A stretch of 18,879 nt of DNA from Pseudomonadota bacterium (GCA_023430705.1 JAEYZJ010000093.1:1-18879); one strand, 5' to 3'; counted from the stretch's first letter, positions 1 through 6,211 are shown. Program-made: numbers and translations. Notes: generated by a model from the letters alone, not told the origin.

Positions 1-604
1 CCACCTTGGTCAGCTTGAAGGCCGTCCCGACATCCTTGGTCGAGCGCATGTGCGGGCCGCGGCAGAGGTCGAACCACTGGCCCTGCCTGTAGATCTTGAT
101 CGACTGGTCGGCGGGGATCGCGTCGACGAGCTCGACCTTGAACTCCTCGCCCTTCGACTTGAACACCTGCCGGGCCTGGTCGCGGGTCCAGATTTCCTTG
201 GTGAAGGCGGCGCCGCGGCTGATGATCTCGGCCATCTTCTTCTCGATGACCGGGAAGTCGTCCTCGCTGAACGGCGTGTCGCGCTTGAAGTCGTAGTAGA
301 AGCCGTTCTCGATCACCGGGCCGATGGTCACCTGCGTCGACGGCCACAGCTCCTGCACCGCCTCGGCGAGCACGTGCGCGGCATCATGGCGGATCAGCCC
401 CAGCCCGTCCGCGCTGTCGCGCATGACGAACTCGATGCTGCCGTCCTCCTCGAGCGGATCGGACAGGTCCGACAGGACCCCGTTCCACTTCATGGCCACG
501 GTCTTCTTGGCGAGGCTGGGGGAGATGCCCTCGACCACGGTGGTCCCGGTGGTGCCACGCGCATAGTCGCGTACTGCACCGTCGGGGAACGTCACCTTGA
601 TCAT
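1..604 (-). CDS. thrS: Threonyl-tRNA synthetase, N-terminal part (gene runs off the window)
   Basis: Threonyl-tRNA synthetase charges tRNA-Thr with threonine in the cytoplasm. About 201 codons are visible. Residues 1-60 form a TGS domain, beginning [17 protein letters not shown]. Residues from about 65 form the editing domain that removes mischarged serine; its HxxxH motif is H73/H77 (RHDAAH) and the matching Cys/His pair is C181/H185 (DLCRGPH). The catalytic class II core and anticodon-binding domain lie beyond position 1. I chose ATG at 604 because a GGAG Shine-Dalgarno sequence (614-611) sits 6 bases before it. An in-frame ATG at 610 directly abuts that GGAG and is less likely. The gene follows yidD on the same strand after about 100 bases that contain a candidate promoter and a hairpin. 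The identification is secure. Confidence 0.95.
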   Translation of the reverse strand, partial: MIKVTFPDGAVRDYARGTTGTTVVEGISPSLAKKTVAMKWNGVLSDLSDPLEEDGSIEFVMRDSADGLGLIRHDAAHVLAEAVQELWPSTQVTIGPVIENGFYYDFKRDTPFSEDDFPVIEKKMAEIISRGAAFTKEIWTRDQARQVFKSKGEEFKVELVDAIPADQSIKIYRQGQWFDLCRGPHMRSTKDVGTAFKLTKV

Positions 605-623
605 TTTCATCTCCAGATGGGAA

Positions 624-644
624 TTGCCGGCGGAATGCCGGCAA
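624..644 (-). promoter_or_regulatory. Perfect 8-bp hairpin in the thrS leader
   Basis: TTGCCGGC (624-631) and GCCGGCAA (637-644) are perfect inverted repeats around a 5-base loop. In the minus-strand mRNA the stem would lie about 10 bases before the GGAG of thrS and would begin within a couple of bases of the predicted transcription start. No U-run follows, so it is not an intrinsic terminator. Likely roles are mRNA 5'-end protection or translational control; the symmetry is seen, the role is inferred. Confidence 0.5.
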
Positions 645-652
645 GGCGGCGT

Positions 653-681
653 GTCTAGCATGGCTCGCGGCGGATCGCCAA
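653..681 (-). promoter_or_regulatory. Candidate sigma70-type promoter of thrS
   Basis: Read on the minus strand, a -35-like TTGGCG (681-676) is separated by exactly 17 bases from a -10-like CTAGAC (658-653). Transcription would be expected to begin near 646, about 42 bases before the chosen ATG. The match is moderate (TTG plus CTAGAC). This is a by-eye prediction. Confidence 0.4.
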
Positions 682-706
682 GCCGCGCGGGCCGGGTGGC
701 CCTGCC

Positions 707-1018
707 CTACTTCCAGCGTCCGTAGGTCCAGGGCGCGTACCAGTGCGATCCTTCCGGCAGCGCGTCCGGCACCGGGTCGAAGCCATGGGTCCCGCCCGGC
801 CGGCAACGGGTGATCCGGGCCAGGCCCATCCAGCCGCCCGGCCAGAAGCCGAAACGCCAGATCGCGTCGCGGGTATATTCCGAGCAGCTGGGCGCGTGCC
901 GGCAGTTGCGGCCCATGAACATGCTCAGCGAATAGCGGTAGCCCTGGATCAGCAGGTAGGACACGACCTTGAACGGCCAGTCCACGACGGTCCAGAACAG
1001 GCGCTGGCCGTCAGACAT
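707..1018 (-). CDS. yidD: YidD, membrane protein insertion efficiency factor
   Basis: YidD is a small membrane-associated protein thought to help YidC-dependent insertion of inner-membrane proteins. This copy has 103 residues. It shows the family signature in order: an amphipathic N-terminal region (WPFKVVSYLLIQGYRYS, about 14-30), then CRHAPSCSEY (C39, C45), then ARITRCRPGGTHGFDPVP (C72) around residues 67-84. It starts at ATG 1018, sharing one base with the stop codon of the NifU-like gene (TGATG), so the two are probably translationally coupled. A longer in-frame start would lie inside that upstream gene and is unlikely. In E. coli yidD sits next to rnpA and yidC; the position beside thrS is one I associate with rhizobial relatives. 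Confidence 0.93.
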   Translation of the reverse strand: MSDGQRLFWTVVDWPFKVVSYLLIQGYRYSLSMFMGRNCRHAPSCSEYTRDAIWRFGFWPGGWMGLARITRCRPGGTHGFDPVPDALPEGSHWYAPWTYGRWK

Positions 1019-1470
1019 CAGCCCGCCGCCACCACCCGTGGTGCCTCGAGCCTGTCGAGCGCCTCGCACACCGCATCGAAGACGAGCAGCGTCGAGGTAT
1101 GGCGCGGCCGGTACTCGCGCACCGGCTCGAGATACTTGAGGTCAACCCAGCGCTCGCCCGAGGGGGGCGGTCCGTCGGCCTTGAGCATGGCCGTCATCTC
1201 GTCGCGCACGCGCCGGAACTCATCGGTGGTCGTGCCGACGACATTGGTCGCGACCACCGCCGCCGAGGTCTGTCCCAGCGCGCAGGCCTGGATATCGTGT
1301 CCGTAGGCGGTGATCACGCCGTCCGTCACCCTGATGTCGACCTCGATCGTCGAACCGCAGACGCGGCTCACGCGGCGCGCCGAGGCGTCCGGGTCGGCGA
1401 GGCGCCCCGGCCGCGGCTGGTTGCCGGCGATTTCGAGAATCCGGTCGGAATAAAGATCGCTGAGTTCCAT
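1018..1470 (-). CDS. NifU/IscU-like iron-sulfur cluster scaffold protein
   Basis: This 150-residue protein resembles the NifU N-terminal (IscU/SufU-like) scaffold domain, on which Fe-S clusters are built before transfer. The three expected cysteines are present: C38 (RVCGS), C63 (QACALGQ) and C135 (DAVCEAL), within a single domain. The N-terminus MELSDLYSDRILEIAGNP-like pattern is typical of the stand-alone alphaproteobacterial family. No cysteine desulfurase or other suf/isc gene lies next to it, so its partner is unknown; it may be an accessory rather than the main scaffold. The start at 1470 follows a leader of roughly 38 bases from a candidate promoter shared with folE. I leave the symbol blank because the family is clear but the ortholog is not. 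Confidence 0.88.
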   Translation of the reverse strand: MELSDLYSDRILEIAGNQPRPGRLADPDASARRVSRVCGSTIEVDIRVTDGVITAYGHDIQACALGQTSAAVVATNVVGTTTDEFRRVRDEMTAMLKADGPPPSGERWVDLKYLEPVREYRPRHTSTLLVFDAVCEALDRLEAPRVVAAG

Positions 1471-1490
1471 GATATTCGCGAAACTGTCTC

Positions 1491-1543
1491 TTGGCCGCCT
1501 TCGTAGTTCATTCCTATATAGGTGACCAACAACCGCAAGTCAG
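1491..1543. promoter_or_regulatory. Candidate bidirectional promoter for folE and the NifU-like gene
   Basis: The gap between the two divergent genes contains the 10-base palindrome CCTATATAGG (1513-1522). Rightward, TTGGCC (1491-1496) lies 18 bases before TATATA (1515-1520). Leftward, CTGACT (1543-1538) lies 17 bases before the same TATATA. One symmetric -10 element could therefore serve both directions. The predicted leaders are about 97 bases for folE and about 38 bases for the NifU-like gene. The symmetry is seen; promoter use is inferred. Confidence 0.45.
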
Positions 1544-1623
1544 GGGCGTCCACGTCGCTGACAAACCGTGAACCGCTAGGCGCACCTTGAACGGGTCGCC
1601 GGAAATTGACCGGAAAGAGAAAA

Positions 1624-2247
1624 ATGGACGCCCACGCCAAGCAGCTCGAGTCTGCCCCCGCCGTTGCCGACTTCCCGCGCCCCACCCGGGCCGAAGCCGA
1701 GGCGGCTGTTCGCACGCTCATCGCCTGGGCGGGCGACAATCCCAACCGCGAAGGCCTGCTGGACACGCCGGCGCGCGTCACCAAGGCCTATGGCGAGTTC
1801 TTCGCCGGCTACGGGCAGACGGCGCACGAGGTGCTCGATACCACCTTCAAGGAAGTCGGCGGCTACGACGACATCGTGCTGGTCAAGGACATCCCCTTCG
1901 CTTCCCACTGCGAGCACCACATGGTGCCGTTCTTCGGCAAGGCGCACATCGCCTACCTGCCGAGCGGCGGTGTCGTGGGCATCAGCAAGCTCGCACGGCT
2001 GGTCGAGGTCTATGCGCGCCGCCTGCAGGTGCAGGAGCACATGACCCAGCAGATCGTCGACGCCCTCAACGAGGAGCTCGAGCCGCACGGCGCCGCCGTG
2101 ATGGTCGAGGCGGAGCACATGTGCATGTCCATCCGCGGCGTGCGGGCGCACGGGGCGCAGACGACGACCCTGCGCTTCACCGGGCGCTTCGCCGAGGAGC
2201 GCGAGTTGCAGGACCGCTTCTTCGCGCTCATCGCCCGGCGCGCGTGA
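1624..2247 (+). CDS. folE: GTP cyclohydrolase I
   Basis: GTP cyclohydrolase I converts GTP to dihydroneopterin triphosphate, the first step of folate synthesis, in the cytoplasm as a homodecamer. The protein has 207 residues. Zinc ligands are C96 and H99 (ASHCEHH) and C167 (AEHMCMS); H98 and H165 match the catalytic histidines of the family. The presence of all three ligands marks it as the zinc-dependent FolE (type IA), not FolE2. I chose ATG 1624 because a purine-rich GGAAAGAGA lies just upstream; an in-frame TTG at 1606 is a weaker alternative. The N-terminal 25 residues are the variable region. It is divergent from the NifU-like gene and followed, after 74 bases, by an AraC-type regulator. 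Confidence 0.96.
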   Translation: MDAHAKQLESAPAVADFPRPTRAEAEAAVRTLIAWAGDNPNREGLLDTPARVTKAYGEFFAGYGQTAHEVLDTTFKEVGGYDDIVLVKDIPFASHCEHHMVPFFGKAHIAYLPSGGVVGISKLARLVEVYARRLQVQEHMTQQIVDALNEELEPHGAAVMVEAEHMCMSIRGVRAHGAQTTTLRFTGRFAEERELQDRFFALIARRA

Positions 2248-2290
2248 TCGAGCGCAACAGCGATCAAATCCGGCATTTCCGGCGGTGGCA

Positions 2291-2296
2291 TATGAT
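2291..2296 (+). promoter_or_regulatory. Possible -10 element before the AraC-type gene
   Basis: TATGAT matches the -10 consensus at five of six positions and lies 25 bases before the ATG at 2322, leaving room for a short leader with the AGGAG ribosome binding site. No convincing -35 element is seen, so an activator-dependent promoter or chance occurrence are both possible. Confidence 0.25.
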
Positions 2297-2321
2297 CGGG
2301 GCCTCGTGAGGAGAACCGGAC

Positions 2322-3155
2322 ATGACCGCCATCGCCAAGACCATCTGGCTCATCGAGACGCATTTCGGCGCTCCGCTGAGCCTCGATGAGATGGCGTGCC
2401 AGGCCGGGGTCTCCCGCTCGCATCTCAGCCGCATCTTTCCGCTCGCCACGGGTCATTCGATCTCCGGCTACATGCGCGCGCGCCGCCTCACCGAGTCGGC
2501 CAAGGCGCTTGTCGACGGAGCACCGGACATCCTCGGCGTCGCGCTCGATGCCGGTTACGGATCGCACGAGGCATTCACCCGCGCCTTCCGCGACCAGTTC
2601 GGGGTCACCCCGGCCGAGGTCCGCAGGCGGCGCTCCTTGAGTGACCTCAACCTTGTGGAGCCCCTTCCCATGGATTCCGAAACCATCGCCCGGCTTGCCC
2701 CGCCCTGCATCGAGAGCATGCCGGCGCGCAAGTTCGCCGGCATCATGCAGCAGCACGACATGACCCGGTCCAACGGCATTCCGGTGCAGTGGCAGCGCCT
2801 GCAGCCCTACCTGGGCCATGTCCCGGGCGCCGTGCCCGGCGCCGCCTACGGCGTCGTCATCGAGAGCGACGGCAGGTCCTGCACCTATCTCTGCGGCGTC
2901 GAGATCACGCCGTCGGCCGAGCTGCCGTCCGAGTTCGTCGCAGTGACGGTGCCGGCGCAGCGGTGGGCGCGCTTCTCGCATGCCGGCCACATCTCGACGA
3001 TTCGCTCGACCATCCACGCCATCTACGACGTCTGGCTGCCGGGCTCGGGCGAACGGCAGGCCGAGGGCACGAGCTTCATCGAGTACTACGGGCCGGACTT
3101 CAATCCGGTCACGGGGCTCGGCACCACCGAGATCTGGATGGCGCTCGCCGGCTGA
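2322..3155 (+). CDS. AraC-family regulator with C-terminal GyrI-like ligand domain
   Basis: This 277-residue protein has the Rob-like order: an N-terminal AraC DNA-binding domain followed by a GyrI-like small-molecule-binding domain. The first helix-turn-helix is at about residues 20-42 ([16 protein letters not shown]) and the second at about 70-97 ([17 protein letters not shown], then [10 protein letters not shown]). Residues 120-277 resemble GyrI/BmrR-type effector domains, ending in the acidic and aromatic stretch EYYGPDFNP. Such regulators often respond to hydrophobic or cationic compounds; the ligand and targets here are unknown. The start is supported by AGGAG eight bases before ATG. 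It lies between folE and hisI on the same strand, with hisI 40 bases downstream. Neither neighbour is an obvious drug-response gene. Confidence 0.88.
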   Translation: MTAIAKTIWLIETHFGAPLSLDEMACQAGVSRSHLSRIFPLATGHSISGYMRARRLTESAKALVDGAPDILGVALDAGYGSHEAFTRAFRDQFGVTPAEVRRRRSLSDLNLVEPLPMDSETIARLAPPCIESMPARKFAGIMQQHDMTRSNGIPVQWQRLQPYLGHVPGAVPGAAYGVVIESDGRSCTYLCGVEITPSAELPSEFVAVTVPAQRWARFSHAGHISTIRSTIHAIYDVWLPGSGERQAEGTSFIEYYGPDFNPVTGLGTTEIWMALAG

Positions 3156-3159
3156 CATA

Positions 3160-3189
3160 CTGGCATCGCTCATGGGCGCGGGCTATATC
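3160..3189 (+). promoter_or_regulatory. Candidate promoter giving a leaderless hisI mRNA
   Basis: CTGGCA (3160-3165) and TATATC (3184-3189) are 18 bases apart and resemble -35 and -10 elements. The hisI ATG at 3196 starts 6 bases after the -10 element, so transcription would begin at or next to the start codon. No Shine-Dalgarno sequence precedes that ATG, which fits a leaderless transcript. An in-frame ATG at 3172 would lie upstream of the -10. Confidence 0.38.
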
Positions 3190-3195
3190 CGCACC

Positions 3196-3642
3196 ATGAG
3201 CACCCAGTTCGCCGACCCCGCCAGCCTTGACCATGAACAGCGCGACGAGGGCACCGTCTTCGCGCCGAAGTTCGACGCCAACGGCCTCATCACCGCGATC
3301 GCCCAGGAAGCCGGGTCGAACCGCGTCCTGATGGTCGGCTTCATGAATGCCGAAGCGCTCGCCCGCACCATCGAAACCGGCGAGGTGCATTACTATTCCC
3401 GCTCGCGCAAGGCGCTCTGGAAGAAGGGCGAGACCTCCGGCGAGATCCAGAAGGTGGTCGAACTCTCGGTGGACTGCGACCAGGACGCCATCCTGATGCT
3501 GGTCGAGCAGACCGGCCGGGGGGCCGCGTGCCACACCGGCCGGAAGAGCTGCTTCTACAGGGTCGTCGAGGACGTACGCACGCTGCGCCACACCGGCGAG
3601 CCGCGGCTGTTCGACCCCGCCGAGGTCTACAAGCCTCAGTAG
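3196..3642 (+). CDS. hisI: Phosphoribosyl-AMP cyclohydrolase
   Basis: HisI opens the purine ring of phosphoribosyl-AMP in histidine biosynthesis. The 148-residue protein has only the cyclohydrolase domain, without the fused HisE pyrophosphohydrolase found in enterobacteria. Visible motifs are [12 protein letters not shown] (44-55), [17 protein letters not shown] (66-82), VDCDQDA (C94, metal-binding aspartates) and [10 protein letters not shown] (C112, C119), giving the three zinc cysteines. I prefer ATG 3196 because it fits a leaderless promoter and the usual family length. ATG 3172 would add MGAGYIRT and cannot be excluded. Its last codons overlap the last codons of the convergent slyX gene by 7 bases. 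It is separate from any other his gene here. Confidence 0.95.
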   Translation: MSTQFADPASLDHEQRDEGTVFAPKFDANGLITAIAQEAGSNRVLMVGFMNAEALARTIETGEVHYYSRSRKALWKKGETSGEIQKVVELSVDCDQDAILMLVEQTGRGAACHTGRKSCFYRVVEDVRTLRHTGEPRLFDPAEVYKPQ

Positions 3643-3869
3643 TGCGGCGGCGGGGCCTCCGTCGGCGGGGCCAGGGCCGGGTGCGATTCCACCTCGCGCA
3701 GCTGCGAGCCGAGATTGTGCATCTCGCGCTTCAGCGCCTCGATCTCCTTGAAGTGCCGCTCGAGGGCCTGGCTCAGCTCCTCGATCGTCTGGTCCTGGAA
3801 GGCGATGGTCGTCTCCAGCTTCTCGATGCGCGCGGCCACGTCGGGCTGGGCCTGTGCTTGGGTGCTCAT
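3636..3869 (-). CDS. slyX: SlyX-family small coiled-coil protein
   Basis: This 77-residue protein matches the SlyX family: a predicted coiled coil over about residues 13-60 ([19 protein letters not shown] and onward, with a heptad-like pattern of hydrophobic residues), a proline-rich tail and the characteristic PPHY ending. The molecular function of SlyX is not established. Its ATG overlaps the stop of the rhomboid gene in an ATGA arrangement (3869-3866), so translation is probably coupled to that gene. The coding sequence ends inside the last codons of the convergent hisI gene. No separate promoter is visible. Family assignment is good because length, coiled coil and C-terminal signature all agree. 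Confidence 0.85.
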   Translation of the reverse strand: MSTQAQAQPDVAARIEKLETTIAFQDQTIEELSQALERHFKEIEALKREMHNLGSQLREVESHPALAPPTEAPPPHY

Positions 3870-4615
3870 GATACGGTCTCCTTGGGCCGGCGTTCGAACA
3901 GCGGGGTCAGGAACAGCCCCGTCAGGAAGCCGCCCAGATGCGCCTGCCATGCAATTCCCACGGACTGCCCGATGAGGTCGGGAAGGAACGGCACGGCGGC
4001 GTTCAGTATCAGCCATATAGCAATGAAGAATGCGGCCCGCTGGTTGCGCACCAGGTCGCCGAGCCGGGCCATCCGGCGGCCGAGGACATGCGGCTCGCCG
4101 GTGAGCGGATGGCGCGCGACGATGACCGGCTCGAAGATGAAGCGGCATGCCGCCCCGGTCAGCCCCGCTATGCCTCCCGAGGCGCCCACGAGGAACTGGA
4201 ACGAGGGCAGCGTCGTCGCCGCGAAGAATGCCGCTCCGACGGCGGCGCTCGCGGCAAAGAGAATCAGTGTGGGAATCACCCCGTAGCGGCGCGCCACCGG
4301 AGTGCCGAAAATGGCCAACCAGGCGCAATTTAATAAAAGGTGGTCCCATCCGGCATGCAAAAACGCGTGCGAAACGGGTGTCCAGAGCAGCGGAATCCAC
4401 CCGCCCGGAAACTCGTTCGGGAGCAGCGCGCGGAGCGGAATGAAGCCGAACCAGATGAGCAGCATCTGGTCCCCAGACTCATTAAGAACGAAGGTTCTAG
4501 CGAGGTGTACGGCCACCATCGCCCCCAAAAGCGCGAGGATGACCCCGGGCAGCAAAATGGCCGGCTCCCTGCCCGCTTGTCCTTGATTTTGCTCGCGATT
4601 TTGGTCGTCAGACAT
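3866..4615 (-). CDS. Rhomboid-family intramembrane serine protease
   Basis: Rhomboids cleave transmembrane substrates within the inner membrane. This 249-residue protein begins with a polar, Gln/Asp-rich cytoplasmic segment (residues 1-17), followed by about six hydrophobic helices. The catalytic serine is S146 (VGASGGIAG) in one helix and the catalytic histidine is H226 (WQAHLGGFLTG) in another. H92 and N96 (HLLLNCAWL) match the oxyanion-site residues of GlpG-type enzymes. With both catalytic residues present it should be active. The start at 4615 has a GGGAG ribosome binding site 5 bases upstream, part of which can be buried in a hairpin. Two extra in-frame start options further upstream lack this support. 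It overlaps slyX by 4 bases. The substrate is unknown. Confidence 0.92.
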   Translation of the reverse strand: MSDDQNREQNQGQAGREPAILLPGVILALLGAMVAVHLARTFVLNESGDQMLLIWFGFIPLRALLPNEFPGGWIPLLWTPVSHAFLHAGWDHLLLNCAWLAIFGTPVARRYGVIPTLILFAASAAVGAAFFAATTLPSFQFLVGASGGIAGLTGAACRFIFEPVIVARHPLTGEPHVLGRRMARLGDLVRNQRAAFFIAIWLILNAAVPFLPDLIGQSVGIAWQAHLGGFLTGLFLTPLFERRPKETVS

Positions 4616-4620
4616 GAAAA

Positions 4621-4647
4621 CTCCCGGATTTCCGGGCTTTGTAGCCC
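4621..4647 (-). promoter_or_regulatory. Two mutually exclusive hairpins over the rhomboid ribosome binding site
   Basis: In the minus-strand mRNA, GGGCT (4647-4643) can pair with AGCCC (4638-4634) across a 4-base loop. CCCGG (4636-4632) can pair with CCGGG (4627-4623) across a 4-base loop. The two stems share bases 4636-4634, so both cannot form fully at once. The second stem includes the GGG of the GGGAG ribosome binding site (4625-4621), so it would hide the site while the first would expose it. The pairing is seen; a switching role is inferred. Confidence 0.42.
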
Positions 4648-4658
4648 ATTTTGGCGAC

Positions 4659-4667
4659 TTATCCACA
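4659..4667 (+). promoter_or_regulatory. Perfect consensus DnaA box
   Basis: TTATCCACA is the strong DnaA-binding 9-mer. It lies 44 bases upstream of the rhomboid start, between that gene and the divergent PAS_5 gene. I found no second perfect box nearby and no AT-rich unwinding region, so it is not an origin. On the minus strand it overlaps GATAAG, a possible -10 element of the rhomboid gene, with TTAACG 16 bases upstream as a weak -35. A chance match cannot be ruled out. Confidence 0.5.
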
Positions 4668-4683
4668 CGGCGACGGGCGCGTT

Positions 4684-4702
4684 AACCTTACCAATTGATT
4701 AA
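4684..4702 (+). promoter_or_regulatory. CtrA-like motif upstream of the PAS_5 gene
   Basis: AACCTTACC (4684-4692) and TGATTAA (4696-4702) flank a 3-base spacer. Inside this, TTAC-N7-TTAA (4688-4702) differs by one base from the CtrA consensus TTAA-N7-TTAA. The same two blocks occur before the PilZ gene with a 2-base spacer. A GTTAAC palindrome (4681-4686) overlaps it. It lies about 100 bases before the PAS_5 ATG. Binding by CtrA is inferred. Confidence 0.4.
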
Positions 4703-4801
4703 GAGCGATTTCACGAACGCGTTTTGCCACTCTACCGTTCGCGGCGGTCGCCCCTCACCTTGGGCTGCGGCCTTGGGGTTTCGAAAAAGGCAAACAAGAC
4801 T

Positions 4802-5464
4802 ATGCAGAAGGCCAGCACGAAGGCGCTGTTCGACTATTGGAACTCGATCCGTGGTTCCCGCAGTGCGCCTGACCGGCGCGACATCGATCCTACGCGCATC
4901 CGCTCGGCCCTCGCCAACACCTTCATCCTCGAACTCAACGACGGGCGCGAGTTCGATTTCCGCCTCGCCGGCTCGCATCTCTGCTCGGCCTACGCCCGCG
5001 AGCTCAAGGGCCGCTCCTTTACGCGTCTGTGGCACGAGCGTGACCGCGACGCCATCGACACCCTGGTCCGCGCCGTCACCGAGGATCATGCGGTTGCCCT
5101 CGTCACGTTCCAGGGCACGACAGCGGTGCACACCCGCCTGTCGGTCGAGACCATCCTGCTGCCGCTTCGTCACAACGGCAGCACCGAGACGCGCCTGCTC
5201 GGCGCCATGACCTCGATCGACGAGCCCTACTGGTTCGGCGTGCAGCCGATCCTCGAGCAGCGCATCACGGGCCTCCGCCTCATCTGGCCCGATGACGTGT
5301 CGCTGTCCGACATGGCCCGGGACGTCATGTCGGCTGTGCCGCACGACGAGCTGGCCTTCGCCACCTCCGCGCCGCTCGTGCCGACGCCCATGTCGGCCAC
5401 GGTTTTCGGGCGTTCGGCCCGCCGCTACGCCCACCTGGCGGTGATCGACGGCGGCCGTCGCTGA
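4802..5464 (+). CDS. PAS_5-family PAS domain protein
   Basis: This 220-residue protein resembles the alphaproteobacterial PAS_5 family, small single-domain proteins with a PAS-like fold and no attached kinase or output domain. Recognisable family features are ALFDYWNSIRGSRSAPDR (8-25), the DIDPTRIRSALANTFILEL block (28-45), FRLAGSHLCSAYARELKG (53-70) and a hydrophobic block with TRLLGAM near 130. The function and ligand are unknown. I chose ATG 4802 because the N-terminus then matches the family; the frame is open upstream to a TTG at 4724, but that added sequence is basic and looks unrelated. The ribosome binding site is weak. It is followed on the same strand by the PilZ gene 103 bases later, which has its own regulatory-looking region. 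Confidence 0.82.
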   Translation: MQKASTKALFDYWNSIRGSRSAPDRRDIDPTRIRSALANTFILELNDGREFDFRLAGSHLCSAYARELKGRSFTRLWHERDRDAIDTLVRAVTEDHAVALVTFQGTTAVHTRLSVETILLPLRHNGSTETRLLGAMTSIDEPYWFGVQPILEQRITGLRLIWPDDVSLSDMARDVMSAVPHDELAFATSAPLVPTPMSATVFGRSARRYAHLAVIDGGRR

Positions 5465-5496
5465 AAAATCGACATCTGCCCGCAATTGCCGGGCCA

Positions 5497-5552
5497 AACC
5501 TTACCTATGATTAACCAAGAGTGGACTAGCGTAGTCGCGTCAAAGGTTTGAC
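5497..5552 (+). promoter_or_regulatory. Stacked symmetric motifs upstream of the PilZ gene
   Basis: Three elements lie end to end before the ATG at 5568. First, AACCTTACC-N2-TGATTAA (5497-5514) repeats the motif found before the PAS_5 gene. Second, GACTA-GCG-TAGTC (5524-5536) is an inverted repeat. Third, GTCAAA-GG-TTTGAC (5539-5552) is an inverted repeat. No clear Shine-Dalgarno sequence is present between them and the ATG. They could be operators or leader hairpins. Confidence 0.45.
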
Positions 5553-5567
5553 CCGGCTGTCGCAAAC

Positions 5568-6191
5568 ATGCTCACCGAAGATTCCCGCCTGTCGAGACCG
5601 GCGCGCAGCTATGCGCAGATGCCGCAGTTCCAGCGCGTCAAAGTCTCCCTGCTCGGCCGGTACATGCTGACCGACCGCCGGGAGTTTCCCTGCCAGGTGC
5701 TCGAGATGTCCCCGGGCGACGCCGTGGTCGTCGCGCCCGTCTCCGGCACCGCCGGCGAGCGCGTGGTCGCCTATATCGATCACCTGGGCCGCATCGAGGG
5801 CGGCATCAGCGAGGTCATGGACGGCGGCTTCCGCATGGACGTGTCGGCCACCTCGCGCAAGCGCGACAAGATGGCGGCGCAGCTGACCTGGCTCGCCAAC
5901 AAGGACATCCTCAACCTGCCCGAGGATCGCCGCCACGAGCGCGTCGTCCCGGACAACCGGCACTCCACCGTCGTCCTCGACGACGGCCGCCGCTACAACT
6001 GCAAGATCATCGATATCTCGCTGTCGGGCGCCGCCATCGAACTGGCGGTCCGGCCGGCCATGGGCACTCCGGTGACGCTGGGGCGCATGCGTGCCCGCGT
6101 CGTGCGTCACTTCGGCGATGGCGTCGCCGTCGAGTTCGTCTCCTCCCAGGAGATGCTGACGGTCGTCCAGCAGAACCTCAGGATCAACTGA
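5568..6191 (+). CDS. Tandem PilZ-domain protein, putative c-di-GMP receptor
   Basis: PilZ domains bind the second messenger cyclic di-GMP. This 207-residue protein appears to hold two PilZ-like modules. The second (about residues 118-195) has both canonical binding motifs: RxxxR at R121-R125 (RRHER) and DxSxxG at D149-G154 (DISLSG). The first (about 20-105) follows the same layout but has degenerate motifs (RVKVS at 23-27, EMSPGD at 46-51) and probably does not bind the ligand itself. No enzymatic domain is present, so it would act by protein contact. ATG 5568 lacks an obvious ribosome binding site; ATG 5619 is an alternative that would keep both modules. The next gene encodes a periplasmic LapG-family peptidase, a class elsewhere linked to c-di-GMP signalling. 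Confidence 0.88.
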   Translation: MLTEDSRLSRPARSYAQMPQFQRVKVSLLGRYMLTDRREFPCQVLEMSPGDAVVVAPVSGTAGERVVAYIDHLGRIEGGISEVMDGGFRMDVSATSRKRDKMAAQLTWLANKDILNLPEDRRHERVVPDNRHSTVVLDDGRRYNCKIIDISLSGAAIELAVRPAMGTPVTLGRMRARVVRHFGDGVAVEFVSSQEMLTVVQQNLRIN

Positions 6192-6211
6192 TCCGCCGGT
6201 TCCGGGCCCGG
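6181..6211 (+). other. Inverted repeats at the end of the PilZ gene
   Basis: GGATCA-AC-TGATCC (6181-6194) spans the PilZ stop codon, and the palindrome CCGGGCCCGG (6202-6211) follows. Neither is followed by a T-run, so they are not a standard intrinsic terminator. They might slow or end transcription before the peptidase gene, but this is weak. The rest of the 139-base gap has no clear promoter. Confidence 0.25.

Noticed and set aside
50..658. A plus-strand frame at the left edge
   Set aside because: The minus strand encodes the ThrRS TGS and editing domains here, with conserved HxxxH and Cys/His residues. The plus frame is its shadow.
4640..4710. Possible replication origin from a DnaA box near TTAACC-type motifs
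   Set aside because: Only one perfect DnaA box is present, there is no AT-rich unwinding region, and none of the genes usually next to an alphaproteobacterial origin is recognised here.
5539..5552. An FNR/FixK-type site
   Set aside because: FNR/FixK sites read TTGAC-N4-GTCAA. Here the half-sites are in the opposite orientation, so the normal protein contact would not fit.
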